DNA of 64,000 bases from Thioalbus denitrificans (lineage in GTDB: Bacteria; Pseudomonadota; Gammaproteobacteria; DSM-26407). The notes beneath the pieces were generated by a model. It saw nothing but the letters and a program-made list of their open reading frames with translations. It made no database searches and was not told the DNA's origin. This document shows positions 40,796-50,554 of the stretch, in pieces. Both the position numbers and the translations under genes were made by a program. Location of the stretch: assembly GCF_003337735.1 (NCBI RefSeq), contig NZ_QPJY01000006.1:1-64000 (forward strand), read 5' to 3'. How positions within the stretch are numbered: the first letter of the stretch is position 1; the number at the start of each line of letters is the position of its first letter.

Positions 40796-41983
40796 TCATC
40801 CCTTCTTGATCAGTTCCCGGATGCCGCGCACCGCCTGCCGGGTACGGTGCTCGTTCTCGATCAGGCTGAAGCGCACGTGATCGTCACCCCACTCGCCGAA
40901 GCCGATGCCGGGCGAGACCGCCACCTTGGCCTCCTTGAGCAGCAGCTTGGAGAACTCCAGCGATCCCATGGCCCGGAACTGTTCGGGAATCTGCGCCCAC
41001 ACGAACATGGTCGCCTTGGGCTTCTCCACCTGCCAGCCCGCCTGCTGCAGGCCGCGGCAGAGGGTGTCGCGGCGGCTCTGGTACATCCCGCGGATCTCGT
41101 CCACGCAGTCCTGCGGCCCCTCAAGGGCGGCGATGGCGGCCACCTGGATGGGCGTGAACATGCCGTAGTCCAGGTAGGATTTCATCCGCGCCAGGGCCGC
41201 TATCAGGGTCGGGTTGCCGCAGCAGAAGCCCACCCGCCAGCCGGGCATGTTGTAGGTCTTTGACAGCGAATAGAACTCCACGGCGATGTCCTTCGCGCCG
41301 GGCACCTGCAGGATCGAGGGCGCCTGGTAGCCGTCGAAGGTGATCTCCGCGTAGGCGATATCGTGGATGACCCAGATCTGGTGCTCGCGGGCGATGTCGA
41401 CCACCTTCTGGAAGAACTCCAGCTCCACGCACTGGGTGGTGGGATTGGCCGGGAAGCTGATGATGAGCATCTTCGGCTTCGGCCAGCACTCCCGGATCGC
41501 CTTCTCCAGCTCCTCGAAGAAATCCACTCCCGGCACCAGCGGCACGTGGCGGATGTCCGCCCCGGCGATCACGCAGCCGTAGGGATGGATGGGATAGGCC
41601 GGGCTCGGCACCAGTACCGCATCCCCGGGGCCCATGGTGGCCAGGGCCAGGTGTGCCAGCCCCTCCTTGGAGCCGATGGTGACGATGGCCTCGCGCTCCG
41701 GATCCAGCTCCACGTCGTACTTGGTCTTGTACCAGCGGGCGATGGCCCGGCGCAGGCGCGGGATGCCCCGTGACATGGAGTAGCGATGGGTGTCGCGCCG
41801 CTGCGCGGCCTCCACCAGCTTGTCGACGATGTGCTGGGGGGTGGGCTGATCGGGGTTGCCCATGCCGAAGTCGATGATATCCTCGCCCCGGGCTCGAGCC
41901 TGCGCCTTCAGTTCATTGACGATATTGAAGACGTATGGCGGAAGGCGCTTGATGCGAGGAAATTCGTCCATTGACAGGTTCAC
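40796..41983 (-). CDS. alaC: alanine transaminase AlaC
   Basis: A 395-residue class I aminotransferase closest to AlaC/YfdZ, which makes alanine from pyruvate and glutamate. PLP-binding Lys is in [16 protein letters not shown]; substrate-binding NPDQPTP and the C-terminal [14 protein letters not shown] arginine are present. The specificity is inferred from sequence resemblance to the AlaC family; a role in LL-diaminopimelate or valine transamination cannot be ruled out. It is upstream of hom on the same strand. Confidence 0.85.
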   Translation of the reverse strand: MNLSMDEFPRIKRLPPYVFNIVNELKAQARARGEDIIDFGMGNPDQPTPQHIVDKLVEAAQRRDTHRYSMSRGIPRLRRAIARWYKTKYDVELDPEREAIVTIGSKEGLAHLALATMGPGDAVLVPSPAYPIHPYGCVIAGADIRHVPLVPGVDFFEELEKAIRECWPKPKMLIISFPANPTTQCVELEFFQKVVDIAREHQIWVIHDIAYAEITFDGYQAPSILQVPGAKDIAVEFYSLSKTYNMPGWRVGFCCGNPTLIAALARMKSYLDYGMFTPIQVAAIAALEGPQDCVDEIRGMYQSRRDTLCRGLQQAGWQVEKPKATMFVWAQIPEQFRAMGSLEFSKLLLKEAKVAVSPGIGFGEWGDDHVRFSLIENEHRTRQAVRGIRELIKKG

Positions 41984-42260
41984 CCAGGCGAGGTCGTTGC
42001 GGTCAGGAAACGGGGATCCGGCCCAAAGAATTCATCAAATGCCACAGCAAAGCACAGCGACCCGCGGTCCGGACAGAGGCTCCGGCAGCGGAGTCCGGCG
42101 GATCATCGACACCGCAATCCGGCGACTCGGCCACTGTGATTCAGATGGCGGACAAATCAGGCTTGGGCGGGAACCGCCCGCACATTGCGAAACTGCTAAC
42201 ATTAATGACGAACCCGTAACCTGTCAATTCAGTCCTTGACCCGGAACAGACCGCAAGACC

Positions 42261-42632
42261 GTGAAACTGACCCAGCACATCGAGACCGAGGGCAATGTCA
42301 TCCGGGCCTACGCCGATGGCGAGGCGCGCATCAACGAGTCCGTCTACCGCGAGAGCCTGATCGTGACTCCGGATCGACTCATTACCGGGTGGCCGGCCGA
42401 TGAGGGAGCGCCGCTGGCCGCGGAGCACCTGGCTCCCCTGCTGGAACTGGGGGTGGATATCGTCGTCATCGGCACCGGGCGGCGGCTGCGCTTCCCGGCT
42501 CCCGAAGTCCTGGCGCTGCTCGGCAGCCACGGTATCGGCGCGGAGGTCATGGACACCGCCGCGGCCTGCCGCACCTTCGCGGTGCTCGCCTCCGAAGGGC
42601 GCCGCGTCGCCGCGGCCCTGGTGCTGGGCTGA
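42261..42632 (+). CDS. Mth938-type (DUF498) protein
   Basis: A 123-residue protein of the Mth938/DUF498 family, related to human NDUFAF3. The beta-rich N-terminus, GVDIVVIGTGRRLRFP and GAEVMDTAAACRTFAVLASEGR are the conserved blocks. Family members have no known enzymatic activity; the mitochondrial relative aids complex I assembly. It is divergent from alaC across a 277-bp gap. Confidence 0.88.
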   Translation: MKLTQHIETEGNVIRAYADGEARINESVYRESLIVTPDRLITGWPADEGAPLAAEHLAPLLELGVDIVVIGTGRRLRFPAPEVLALLGSHGIGAEVMDTAAACRTFAVLASEGRRVAAALVLG

Positions 42633-42920
42633 TGCCGGGCGGGAACGGACCCCCGCCGGGCACCGGCTCCCGTTCCCGCGGTTGATCCTGCCCGCTACGC
42701 CCCCATACTGATCACTCTCCGGTGTCCCGGCCAGCCGCGGAGAAGCGCGGCCTGGAGCGTTTTGCCCGCCCGGGGCATCCACCACGACCGGACAGGCGGT
42801 CCTTCCGCGCCGGGCCGGCAGCGGGAAAAGGCCGGCCGCCACCCGTTCCGCGACCTTCGGGACGGGGTTCCGGCCACGGGCGGCGCCGGACCGACGCACA
42901 CAGCTGATTGCGAGGAGCCC

Positions 42921-43781
42921 ATGAACACAATCCCCTCTATCGTCGATGCCACCCTGGATCACTTCAACGACCTGCTGGAAATCTCCAGGGAAGTACCGGT
43001 GGTGGTGGATTTCTGGGCCGAGTGGTGCGGCCCGTGCAAGTCGCTGATGCCCATCCTCACGAAGCTGGCCGAGGAGTACCAGGGCAAGTTCATCCTGGCC
43101 AAGGCGAACATCGACGCCGAGCAGGAACTGGCCATGCAGTTCGGCGTGCGCAGCGTCCCCACCGTGATCCTGTTCCGCCACGGCAAGCCCGTGGATCAGT
43201 TCATGGGCGCCCAGCCGGAATCGGAGGTCCGCCGCTTCATCGATCCCCACCTGTCACGGCCCGCCGACGCCCGCATCCAGGCCGCCCGCGAGTCCCTGGA
43301 GCGGCACGATGTGGCATCGGCCCTGGAGCAGGCGCGGGCCGCGCTGGCCGAGGATGAGGCCTACGTGCCCGCCCAGCTGGTGCTGATCGAAGCGCTGCTG
43401 ACGGCGGGAGAGGTGGTGGAGGCGGGCGCCCGCATCGACCAGCTGCCGGTGGACATGCTGGCCGACCCGGCGGTGGAACGGCTGCGCGCCCTGCGACTGT
43501 TCGCCGAGGCTGCCGCCGACGCCCCGGAACAGGCGGCGCTGGAGCAGGCCGTGGCCGCCGACGAGGGCGACCTCGAAGCGCGCTACCGGCTGGCCGCCCG
43601 CCTGGTCCAGGCGGGCGACTACGAGCCGGCCCTGGAGCACTACCTGGCCATTCTCCGGCGGAACCGCAACTACGGCGACGACGCGGCGCGCAAGGCGATG
43701 GTGGCCGTGTTCGACCTGCTCGGCGGCAGCGGCGGCCTGGTGACGCGCTACCGGGCGAAGATGGCGCAGGCGTTGTACTGA
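42921..43781 (+). CDS. thioredoxin-TPR protein (CnoX/YbbN-like)
   Basis: A 286-residue fusion: a thioredoxin domain (residues 5-110) and a TPR-like tail of four short repeats. Like CnoX/YbbN it may be a holdase or co-chaperone, but here the active site is an intact WCGPC (Cys36, Cys39) rather than the degenerate site of E. coli YbbN, so redox activity is expected. No signal peptide, so it is cytoplasmic. The ATG is preceded by CGAGGAG. It is convergent with dsbC. Confidence 0.9.
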   Translation: MNTIPSIVDATLDHFNDLLEISREVPVVVDFWAEWCGPCKSLMPILTKLAEEYQGKFILAKANIDAEQELAMQFGVRSVPTVILFRHGKPVDQFMGAQPESEVRRFIDPHLSRPADARIQAARESLERHDVASALEQARAALAEDEAYVPAQLVLIEALLTAGEVVEAGARIDQLPVDMLADPAVERLRALRLFAEAAADAPEQAALEQAVAADEGDLEARYRLAARLVQAGDYEPALEHYLAILRRNRNYGDDAARKAMVAVFDLLGGSGGLVTRYRAKMAQALY

Positions 43782-43786
43782 GCAGT

Positions 43787-43856
43787 TTCCGGTCGCCGGT
43801 TACCAGTCACCGGTCATTGCTGGAATCTCCTGGCGACTGGTAACCGGCGACCGGAA
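43787..43856. repeat. inverted-pair repeat element E
   Basis: Exact 22-bp inverted arms at 43787-43808 and 43835-43856 (core GGTCGCCGGTTACCAGTC) with a 26-bp loop fill the gap between two convergent genes. Outer GCAGTT/AACTGC half-sites also match. It could act as a bidirectional terminator. Confidence 0.85.
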
Positions 43857-43876
43857 GCCGGTAACTGCAACCCCCC

Positions 43877-44590
43877 TCAATCCAGCTGGTTCAGCAACTC
43901 GGCGGCGGGGACGTAGCCGGGGAAGGTGCGGCCGGTCTCGGTGATGATGGTGGGAGTGCCGCGCACGCCCAGGCGCATGCCCGTCTGCAGCTGGTCCATG
44001 ACGGGGTTGTCGCAGGTGCGGCTCTCCACCTCCGCCCCGGACTTGGCGGCCGTCATTGCCGCCGCGCGATCCTCGGCGCACCACACGGACACGGCCTTGT
44101 CATAACCCGGCGAGGGGATTCCCTGGCGCGGGAAGGCCAGGTAGCGCACCTTGACGCCCGCGGCGTTCAGCTGGGGCACCTCGCTGTGCAGCTTGCGGCA
44201 GTAGGGGCAGTCGGGATCGGTGAACACGGTCAGGGTGTGCTTCACATCGCCGGCCGGCGCGAACACCACCATGTCCTTCTCGTCCAGTGCCGAGATTGCC
44301 TCGGCGCGCATTTCGCCGCGGCGCTCCTCGGTGAGGTTGCGGCGCTCCTGGATATCCACGAGATTGCCCTGGATCAGGTAGCGGCCGTCGTCGCTCACGT
44401 AGATCACCTCGCCGTCCAGCACCACCTCGTTAAGGCCCGGAACGGGCGTGGCGGTGACGCTCTTGACGTTCTCGGCGCCGAACACCTGGGCCATGGCATC
44501 GGCCACGGATTCCTGCGCCCCCTCGGCTGCCAGCACTGTTCCGGTTCCGGCCAGGCACAGGGCCAGGGCACCCGCGTATCGATTCAGCAT
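43877..44590 (-). CDS. dsbC: periplasmic disulfide isomerase DsbC
   Basis: A 237-residue protein with a signal peptide (cleaved near Ala22), N-terminal dimerisation domain and C-terminal thioredoxin-like domain. The active site is CPYC (Cys128, Cys131) in FTDPDCPYCRKL; the cis-Pro loop is RGTPTII. It repairs wrong disulfides in the periplasm. It stands next to xerD, as in many gammaproteobacteria. Confidence 0.95.
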   Translation of the reverse strand: MLNRYAGALALCLAGTGTVLAAEGAQESVADAMAQVFGAENVKSVTATPVPGLNEVVLDGEVIYVSDDGRYLIQGNLVDIQERRNLTEERRGEMRAEAISALDEKDMVVFAPAGDVKHTLTVFTDPDCPYCRKLHSEVPQLNAAGVKVRYLAFPRQGIPSPGYDKAVSVWCAEDRAAAMTAAKSGAEVESRTCDNPVMDQLQTGMRLGVRGTPTIITETGRTFPGYVPAAELLNQLD

Positions 44591-44880
44591 CAGATTCGTT
44601 CCTCGCGTGAAAATATTGAGTTCCCGGCGGCGCCACCCGGCACCGGGGCCGTGTCTCGGTTAGAGGCTGTCCATGCACGACGGTTCCCGATCATACCGCG
44701 ATCGGGCTGTTGAAGGCCCCATCAGGGGCGCTTCATGTAATCGGACACCCTTGCCCCCGCGGCCGTCTTGTTCGCTCGGCGAGGCCAGCGGCTCCACATG
44801 GGCGGGCCCCGGAGGGGTCGGCGCCGGCCGGGGCTCCCGTCTTGGCCGGGCGCCGGTGTCCGGAGGTGCGTGGCCCCGTT

Positions 44881-45801
44881 TCAGCCCCGCGGATGATGGC
44901 GGGCATGGAGATCCTTCAGCCGTTCCCGGGCCACATGGGTGTAGATCTGGGTGGTGGAGAGATCGCTGTGGCCCAGCAGCAGCTGCACCACGCGCAGGTC
45001 CGCACCATGGTTGATGAGGTGGGTGGCGAAGGCGTGGCGCAGGGTATGGGGCGAGAGCGGCTTGGCGATGCCCGCGGACAGCGCATAGCGCTTGATCAGG
45101 TACCAGAAGGCCTGGCGGGTCATGGTCGCCCCGCGGCCGGTCGGAAACAGGGCCGAACCGGCTCGCCCACGCAGCAGCGACGGACGCGCCTCGCGCAGGT
45201 AGCGCTCGAGCCAGGCCAGCGCCTCCTCCCCCAGGGGCACCAGCCGCTCCTTGCCGCCCTTGCCGGTAATCCGCACCACGCCCTGGCGCAGGTTCACCTG
45301 CCCCAGCTGCAGCCCCACCAGCTCCGAGACCCGCAGCCCGCAGGCATAGAGCACCTCCAGCATGGTCCGGTCACGCAGGCCCAGCACCGTGTCCAGGGGC
45401 GGCGCCGCCAGCAGCGCCTCCACCTCCTCCTCGGTCAGCGTCTTCGGCAGCGGCCGGCCGGTGCGCGGCGCGTCGATGCGCAGGGTGGGGTCCTCGGGAA
45501 TGCGGCCCTCCCGGGCCAGGTAGCGGTAGAAGCGCCGCAGGCTGGAGAGCAGCCGGGCCGTGGACCGGGGCCGGGCGCCGCCGCTCATCCGCTCGGCCAG
45601 GAAAGCCATCAGATCGGCGCGGCCCGCGCCGGCCAGGCGACTGTCCCGGGCCGCCAGCCACAGCCCCAGCGCCCCCAGATCGGCCCGGTAGGCCGCCAGC
45701 GTGTTCGCGGACAGCCCCTGCTCCATCCACAGCGCATCCAGAAACGTTTCCAGCAGCCGGCGCTCATCCTCCGGCAGGCGGCGGTCAGCAGCGATGCTCA
45801 T
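44881..45801 (-). CDS. xerD: site-specific tyrosine recombinase XerD
   Basis: A 306-residue tyrosine recombinase. The N-terminal SAM-like domain is followed by the catalytic domain with Arg in YACGLRVSELV, HTLRHAFATHL, GHSDLSTTQIYTHVA and the nucleophile Tyr. It resolves chromosome dimers at dif with XerC. The start at 45801 overlaps the ogt stop by 17 bp. The family length fits. Confidence 0.95.
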   Translation of the reverse strand: MSIAADRRLPEDERRLLETFLDALWMEQGLSANTLAAYRADLGALGLWLAARDSRLAGAGRADLMAFLAERMSGGARPRSTARLLSSLRRFYRYLAREGRIPEDPTLRIDAPRTGRPLPKTLTEEEVEALLAAPPLDTVLGLRDRTMLEVLYACGLRVSELVGLQLGQVNLRQGVVRITGKGGKERLVPLGEEALAWLERYLREARPSLLRGRAGSALFPTGRGATMTRQAFWYLIKRYALSAGIAKPLSPHTLRHAFATHLINHGADLRVVQLLLGHSDLSTTQIYTHVARERLKDLHARHHPRG

Positions 45802-46282
45802 GACGCAGCAACCATTGCTTAACCTGCAGCGGACGGCCCGTGCGGGCACCGGCATACCCGCCCGGGCCGGCGGCCGCCACCACGCGGTGGCAGGGCACCA
45901 CGATGGGCAGCGGGTTGGCACGGCAGGCACCGGCCACGGCCCGCGCGCCGCTGCCCAGCGCCGCGGCGAGTTGACCGTAGCTACGGGTCTCGCCCGGCGG
46001 GATGGCGAGCAGAGCGCTACGGACCCGGGCCTGATAGGGGGTGGGTGCGGGGGCCAGCGGCGGCCGGAGCGGCTGGCGGGGATCGGCGAAGTACCGTGCC
46101 AGCATCCGGGCCACGGTCTTGGCCCCGGCGCTGCCGCCACGGGGAGTAGCCCGCTCCGGATCGAGAAACGCCACCGCGGCCAGCCGCCCTTCCTGCAGCC
46201 GGATTCCCAGCGGACCGAGCGGCGTTTCGATCACCGCGTCGAAAAGGGACGGATCGGTATGGCGGAAGCCGGACTGAATCAT
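45785..46282 (-). CDS. ogt: methylated-DNA--protein-cysteine methyltransferase
   Basis: A 165-residue O6-alkylguanine-DNA alkyltransferase. The active site is PCHRVV with acceptor Cys131; RSYGQLAAALG and the preceding helix-turn-helix form the DNA-binding domain. It repairs O6-alkylguanine by self-alkylation. The ATG at 46282 (MIQSGFRHTDPSL) is preferred since codons upstream do not look like the family. Confidence 0.9.
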   Translation of the reverse strand: MIQSGFRHTDPSLFDAVIETPLGPLGIRLQEGRLAAVAFLDPERATPRGGSAGAKTVARMLARYFADPRQPLRPPLAPAPTPYQARVRSALLAIPPGETRSYGQLAAALGSGARAVAGACRANPLPIVVPCHRVVAAAGPGGYAGARTGRPLQVKQWLLRHEHRC

Positions 46283-46376
46283 GGCGCTACCCGGGTCGGC
46301 GGATCTCCTGTCTCCGGGAGTCTGCCCGATTATCATGCCCTTGGCGAGGCGGAGGGCCGGCGACCGGCGCCGATGC

Positions 46377-46477
46377 GGGTCGCCGCCGCGCGGCGGCGAC
46401 CCCAACGCAGAGCGGGCGCCCGGCAACGGGCGCCCGCTCTGCGTTGCCTGACTAACCGTCCCGGAAGGACGGTTAGT
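46377..46477 (-). terminator. three tandem perfect hairpins after rplS
   Basis: Three consecutive perfect inverted repeats: 46377-46402 (13-bp arms, GGGTCGCCGCCGC), 46404-46445 (18-bp arms, 6-base loop) and 46451-46477 (11-bp arms, ACTAACCGTCC). They lie between the rplS stop and ogt. The first two can form long GC stems. They likely end the rpsP-rplS transcript and may stabilise its 3' end. Confidence 0.8.
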
Positions 46478-46484
46478 GCGCGGC

Positions 46485-46829
<345 letters not shown>

Positions 46830-46935
46830 GGCTTGCTCCTGATAACTTGCTTTCGGCTGCCTGCGACGGCCCCGCCCTGTATGTGAATCCCGGCGGCCGC
46901 GTCCCGCTGAACAGGCACCGACTCACCCGTATCCG

Positions 46936-46987
46936 GGAGCCGCTGGCCAATCCGGCTGCCCTTGCAACCGGATTGGCCAGCGGCTCC
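46936..46987 (-). repeat. 20-bp perfect hairpin between trmD and rplS
   Basis: Arms 46936-46955 and 46968-46987 are exact reverse complements (GGAGCCGCTGGCCAATCCGG) with a 12-base loop. It begins 8 bp after the trmD stop. No T-run follows on the minus strand. It may lower or protect the downstream rplS message, or attenuate transcription. Confidence 0.85.
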
Positions 46988-46995
46988 TCCACCCT

Positions 46996-47796
46996 TTACC
47001 GTTCCTCGTCCCGCCCTTCGTGCTCGCGCCGGTACTCCTCCAGCAGGGCGCGCTGTTGCGCATCCAGCTCCAGCCGCGCCAGCAGATCCGGACGCCGTTC
47101 CCAGGTCCGTCCCAGGGACTGCTTGAGCCGCCAGCGCTCGATGGCCGCGTGGTTGCCCGACAGCAGCACCTCCGGCACCCGGCGTCCATCCAGCTCCTCC
47201 GGACGCGTGTAGTGCGGGCAGTCCAGCAGCCCGGCGGCGAAGGAGTCCTGCTGCGCGGAATCCTGGTGCCCCAGCGCCCCGGGCAGAAGACGGGTGATCG
47301 CATCCAGCATCACCATCGCCCCCAGCTCGCCGCCGCTCAGCACGTAGTCGCCGACGGACCACTCCTCGTCCACCTCGGACTCGATCAGCCGCTCGTCGAC
47401 ACCCTCGTAGCGGCCGGCGACGAGAACCAGCCGTCCGCGCCCGGCGAGCTCTTCCACGCCGCGCTGGTCCAGCAGCCGTCCCTGGGGCGAGAGGTAGACC
47501 ACCCTGGCCCCGGCCCCCGCCGCCGAACGCGCCGCGGCGATGGCCGAGCGCAGCGGCTCCACCATCATCACCATGCCCGGCCCGCCGCCGTAGGGACGAT
47601 CGTCCACCGTCCGGTGACGGTCGCGGGTGAAGTCCCGCGGATTGCTGAACATCAGCTCCAGCAACCCCCGCTTCACCGCCCGGCCGGTAATGCCGTGGGC
47701 GGTTATGGCGTCGAACATCTCCGGGAACAGGGTCACCACCCCGGCCCGGAAGGCCGGCTCCGGAACTGCGTCCCCTTGCGCGCGCTTCGTTTCCAC
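46996..47796 (-). CDS. trmD: tRNA (guanine-N1)-methyltransferase TrmD
   Basis: A SPOUT methyltransferase of about 266 residues that methylates G37 of tRNAs. Signatures: [31 protein letters not shown] and the knot [15 protein letters not shown]. The start is uncertain: a GTG at 47796, 11 bp after the rimM stop, gives an N-terminal extension of about 18 residues over the usual family start; internal GTGs at the VVTLFP segment are alternatives. Confidence 0.93.
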   Translation of the reverse strand: METKRAQGDAVPEPAFRAGVVTLFPEMFDAITAHGITGRAVKRGLLELMFSNPRDFTRDRHRTVDDRPYGGGPGMVMMVEPLRSAIAAARSAAGAGARVVYLSPQGRLLDQRGVEELAGRGRLVLVAGRYEGVDERLIESEVDEEWSVGDYVLSGGELGAMVMLDAITRLLPGALGHQDSAQQDSFAAGLLDCPHYTRPEELDGRRVPEVLLSGNHAAIERWRLKQSLGRTWERRPDLLARLELDAQQRALLEEYRREHEGRDEER

Positions 47797-47807
47797 GGCG
47801 GCCCGGT

Positions 47808-48320
47808 TCAGAACTCCGGGTCCCAGTCCACGCGCAGGGTCCCCTGCTCCAGGTCCACCTCGCGGACCACGTCGCCCGGCAGATAGGGAATGAGGCGCTC
47901 GCGCTCTCCCCGCACCACCAGCACATCGTTGGCGCCGGTCTCGATGAGGTGGTCGACCACGCCGAGCGCCCGGCCTTCGAGTGTCTCCACCCGCAACCCC
48001 TCGAGCTCGCCCCAGTAGTACTCGCCCTGGGGCAGGAGCGGCAGCTCTTCGCGCCGGATCGCGATGTCCGCGTCGATCAGCGCGCGGGCCGCTTCCCGGT
48101 CCTCGCAACCTTCCAGCCGGACGACCAGGGCCTTGCCGTGCACCTTGCCCTCCAGCACCCGCACCGGCCGCCAGCCGCCGGTCAGGCGCAATTGCCAGAC
48201 CGGATACTCGAGCAGGTTTTCCCGCGGGTCGCTGTTGGACCAGACCTTGACCCAGCCGCGTATTCCGAACACGCCGGAGACGCGGCCCATCACCAACAGA
48301 TCAGTCGCGTCCCCGCCCAT
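47808..48320 (-). CDS. rimM: 16S rRNA processing protein RimM
   Basis: A protein of about 170 residues that helps mature the 30S head. It has the RimM beta-barrel ([18 protein letters not shown]) and the PRC-barrel ([13 protein letters not shown]). The ATG at 48320 is used; a GTG at 48359 right after the rpsP stop would extend the protein by 13 residues. Confidence 0.93.
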   Translation of the reverse strand: MGGDATDLLVMGRVSGVFGIRGWVKVWSNSDPRENLLEYPVWQLRLTGGWRPVRVLEGKVHGKALVVRLEGCEDREAARALIDADIAIRREELPLLPQGEYYWGELEGLRVETLEGRALGVVDHLIETGANDVLVVRGERERLIPYLPGDVVREVDLEQGTLRVDWDPEF

Positions 48321-48360
48321 TGCACTGTCGCGGCGGCCGCAAGCGGCCACCGCCCGCACC

Positions 48361-48603
48361 TCAGGCGCTGGCCTGCTTCAGCAGGCTGTTCACCCGGTCG
48401 GAGGGCTTGGCGCCCTGGGCGATCCAGTAGCTGACGCGCTCCTGGTTCACCTCGAGCCGCTGCTCGCCACCGGCGGCGATGGGGTTGAAAAAGCCGAGGC
48501 GCTCGATGAAGCGGCCATCACGGCGGTTACGGCTGTCCGTCACCACGATCTGGTAGAACGGACGCTTCTTGGCGCCCGACCGGGCGAGACGAATGGTCAC
48601 CAT
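48361..48603 (-). CDS. rpsP: ribosomal protein bS16
   Basis: An 80-residue 30S protein. [20 protein letters not shown], then [13 protein letters not shown], is the family signature. It opens the rpsP-rimM-trmD-rplS operon. The start codon lies inside a 14-bp perfect palindrome (48602-48615), and the nearest good ribosome site (AGAGGAT) is unusually far (about 13 bp), so the palindrome may fold to bring it close. Confidence 0.97.
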   Translation of the reverse strand: MVTIRLARSGAKKRPFYQIVVTDSRNRRDGRFIERLGFFNPIAAGGEQRLEVNQERVSYWIAQGAKPSDRVNSLLKQASA

Positions 48604-48615
48604 ACGAATTCGTAT
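48602..48615 (-). promoter_or_regulatory. palindrome over the rpsP start
   Basis: ATACGAATTCGTAT is a 14-bp perfect palindrome that overlaps the rpsP ATG. It could be a translation-control hairpin or an operator. Confidence 0.4.
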
Positions 48616-48666
48616 CCTCTTGCTGCCTGAAGGGCGGCCACACGACCGTCCCGGGAAAAGCCGGTT

Positions 48667-48695
48667 ATTTTACTGGACTTACAACAAATTGGAAG
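48667..48695 (-). promoter_or_regulatory. weak candidate promoter for rpsP
   Basis: On the minus strand TAAAAT (48667-48672) lies 17 bp after CTTCCA (48690-48695). The -10 is good and the -35 is poor. It is the only AT-rich stretch in the gap to ffh. Confidence 0.3.
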
Positions 48696-48779
48696 AGATA
48701 TGTGCGCAGCGGCGCGGGCGGCCCCTTCGCGCACCGGGAAAGCGAACGCAAACTCCCGCCGGATCAGTCGCTTGCCGCT

Positions 48780-50153
48780 TCAGAAGCGCATGGGCGGAAC
48801 CCCGCCGGGGGGCAGCATGCCCTTCATCCCGCGCATCATCTTCTTCATCCCTCCCTTGCGGGAGAGCTTTTTCATCATCTTCTGCATCTGGGTGAACTGC
48901 TTCAGGAGGCGGTTGACGTCCTGGACCTGGGTTCCGGAGCCGCTGGCGATCCGGCGCTTGCGGGAGCCGTTGATGATGCCCGGGTGACGCCGCTCCTGGG
49001 CGGTCATGGAACCGATGATCGCCTCCAGCCGGCGCATGTCCTTGTCATTGACCTGGTTCTTCACCTTGTCCGGCAGGTCGGCCACCCCGGGCAGCTTGTC
49101 GAGCAGGCCGGCCACGCCGCCCATGCTCTGCATCTGCTGCAGCTGGGCGCGGAAATCGTCCAGGTCGAAATCCTTGCCCTTCTGCACCTTGCGCGCCAGC
49201 TTCTCCGCCTGCTGGCGGTCCACCTTGTGCTCGGCCTCCTCGATGAGGGAGAGGATGTCCCCCATCCCGAGGATGCGCGAGGCGACGCGGTCCGGGTGGA
49301 AAGGCTCCAGGGCATCGGTCTTCTCCCCGACGCCCAGGAACTTGATGGGCTTGCCGGTCAGGCCGCGGATGGAGAGCGCGGCGCCGCCACGGGCGTCGCC
49401 GTCGGCCTTGGTGAGGATGACACCGGTGAGGGGCAGCGCCTCGTTGAACACCCGCGCGGTGTTGGCCGCGTCCTGGCCGGTCATGCTGTCCACCACGAAC
49501 AGCGTCTCCACCGGCTCCACGGCCCCATGCAGACGCTGGACCTCGTCCATCATCTCCGCGTCCACGTGGAGCCGGCCCGCGGTGTCGACGATGACCACGT
49601 CGATGAAGCGGGTGCGCGCCTGCGCGAGGGCCCCCCGGGCGATCGCCACCGGGTCCTGGTCGGCGCTGCTGGGGAAGAACTCCACCCCCACCTCGGCGGC
49701 CAGGGTGCGCAACTGCTCAATGGCCGCCGGACGGTAGATGTCGGCACTGGTGACGAGCACCGACTTCTTGCGCCGCTCCTTCAGCCAGCGGGCGAGCTTC
49801 GCCACGCTGGTGGTCTTGCCCGAGCCCTGCAGGCCGGCCATGAGGATGACCGCCGGCGGGCGGGCGCTGAGGTCGAGCTCGTCGTTGTACTCGCCCATGA
49901 CCCGCACCAGCTCGTCGCGCACCACCCGCACCAGGGCCTGGCCCGGGGTGAGGCTCTGCATGACATCCTGGCCCACCGAGCGCTCGCGCACCCGGTCGAT
50001 GAAGTCGCGCACCACCGGGAGGGCCACGTCGGCCTCCAGCAGCGCCATGCGCACCTCGCGCAGGGCATCCTTGATGTTGTCCTCGGTCAGGCGTCCCTGG
50101 CCGCGGAGGTTTTTCAGGGTGCGGCCGAGCCGTTCGGTCAGGTTTTCGAACAT
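48780..50153 (-). CDS. ffh: signal recognition particle protein Ffh
   Basis: A 457-residue SRP54 GTPase. N domain, G domain with GLQGSGKTTSVAKLA, DTAGRLHVD and TKADGDARGG, and the Met-rich M domain (GSGTQVQDVNRLLKQFTQMQKMMKKL, cited in parts) that binds 4.5S RNA and signal sequences. It delivers membrane proteins to the translocon. It lies upstream of, and on the same strand as, rpsP, with a 176-bp gap. Confidence 0.97.
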   Translation of the reverse strand: MFENLTERLGRTLKNLRGQGRLTEDNIKDALREVRMALLEADVALPVVRDFIDRVRERSVGQDVMQSLTPGQALVRVVRDELVRVMGEYNDELDLSARPPAVILMAGLQGSGKTTSVAKLARWLKERRKKSVLVTSADIYRPAAIEQLRTLAAEVGVEFFPSSADQDPVAIARGALAQARTRFIDVVIVDTAGRLHVDAEMMDEVQRLHGAVEPVETLFVVDSMTGQDAANTARVFNEALPLTGVILTKADGDARGGAALSIRGLTGKPIKFLGVGEKTDALEPFHPDRVASRILGMGDILSLIEEAEHKVDRQQAEKLARKVQKGKDFDLDDFRAQLQQMQSMGGVAGLLDKLPGVADLPDKVKNQVNDKDMRRLEAIIGSMTAQERRHPGIINGSRKRRIASGSGTQVQDVNRLLKQFTQMQKMMKKLSRKGGMKKMMRGMKGMLPPGGVPPMRF

Positions 50154-50336
50154 GGGTCGTCAGGATTCTCGCAGGGAGTTGGCCTAAGAGATGGGATTAT
50201 ACCCGAGTCTGCCCCTGCAGGTCAGGGCCGGCATCGCCCATCCCGGCACTCACGGAACAGGGAGCAGGGGACACCGGGGTCCCCGTTCGGCTCCCAGCCG
50301 CCTTTATCCTTTGTCCATTGTCCATTGACCCTTCAC

Positions 50337-50480
50337 GCACTCCCGCACTCCCGCACTCCCGCACTCCCGCACTCCCGCACTCACGCACTCACGCACTCAC
50401 GCACTCACGCACTCACGCACTCACGCATTCACGCATTCACGCATTCACGCATTCACGCATTCACACATTCACACATTCAC
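50337..50480. repeat. 8-bp tandem array with a unit gradient
   Basis: Eighteen contiguous 8-bp units, without spacers: five GCACTCCC, six GCACTCAC, five GCATTCAC, two ACATTCAC. Each block differs from its neighbour by one base. It occupies the middle of the 401-bp gap between ffh and the CcsA-like gene; nothing else recognisable lies in the gap. Confidence 0.95.
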
Positions 50481-50554
50481 CATCCCGCCCAAGCCTTCTC
50501 TGGAGGATGGAGATATGCGATCATCGCCGCAGTCGTGCACTGACAGCAGGAAGC

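Noticed and set aside
50337-50480. Possible CRISPR array
   Set aside because: Units are 8 bp and directly contiguous with no spacers, and no cas genes are near.
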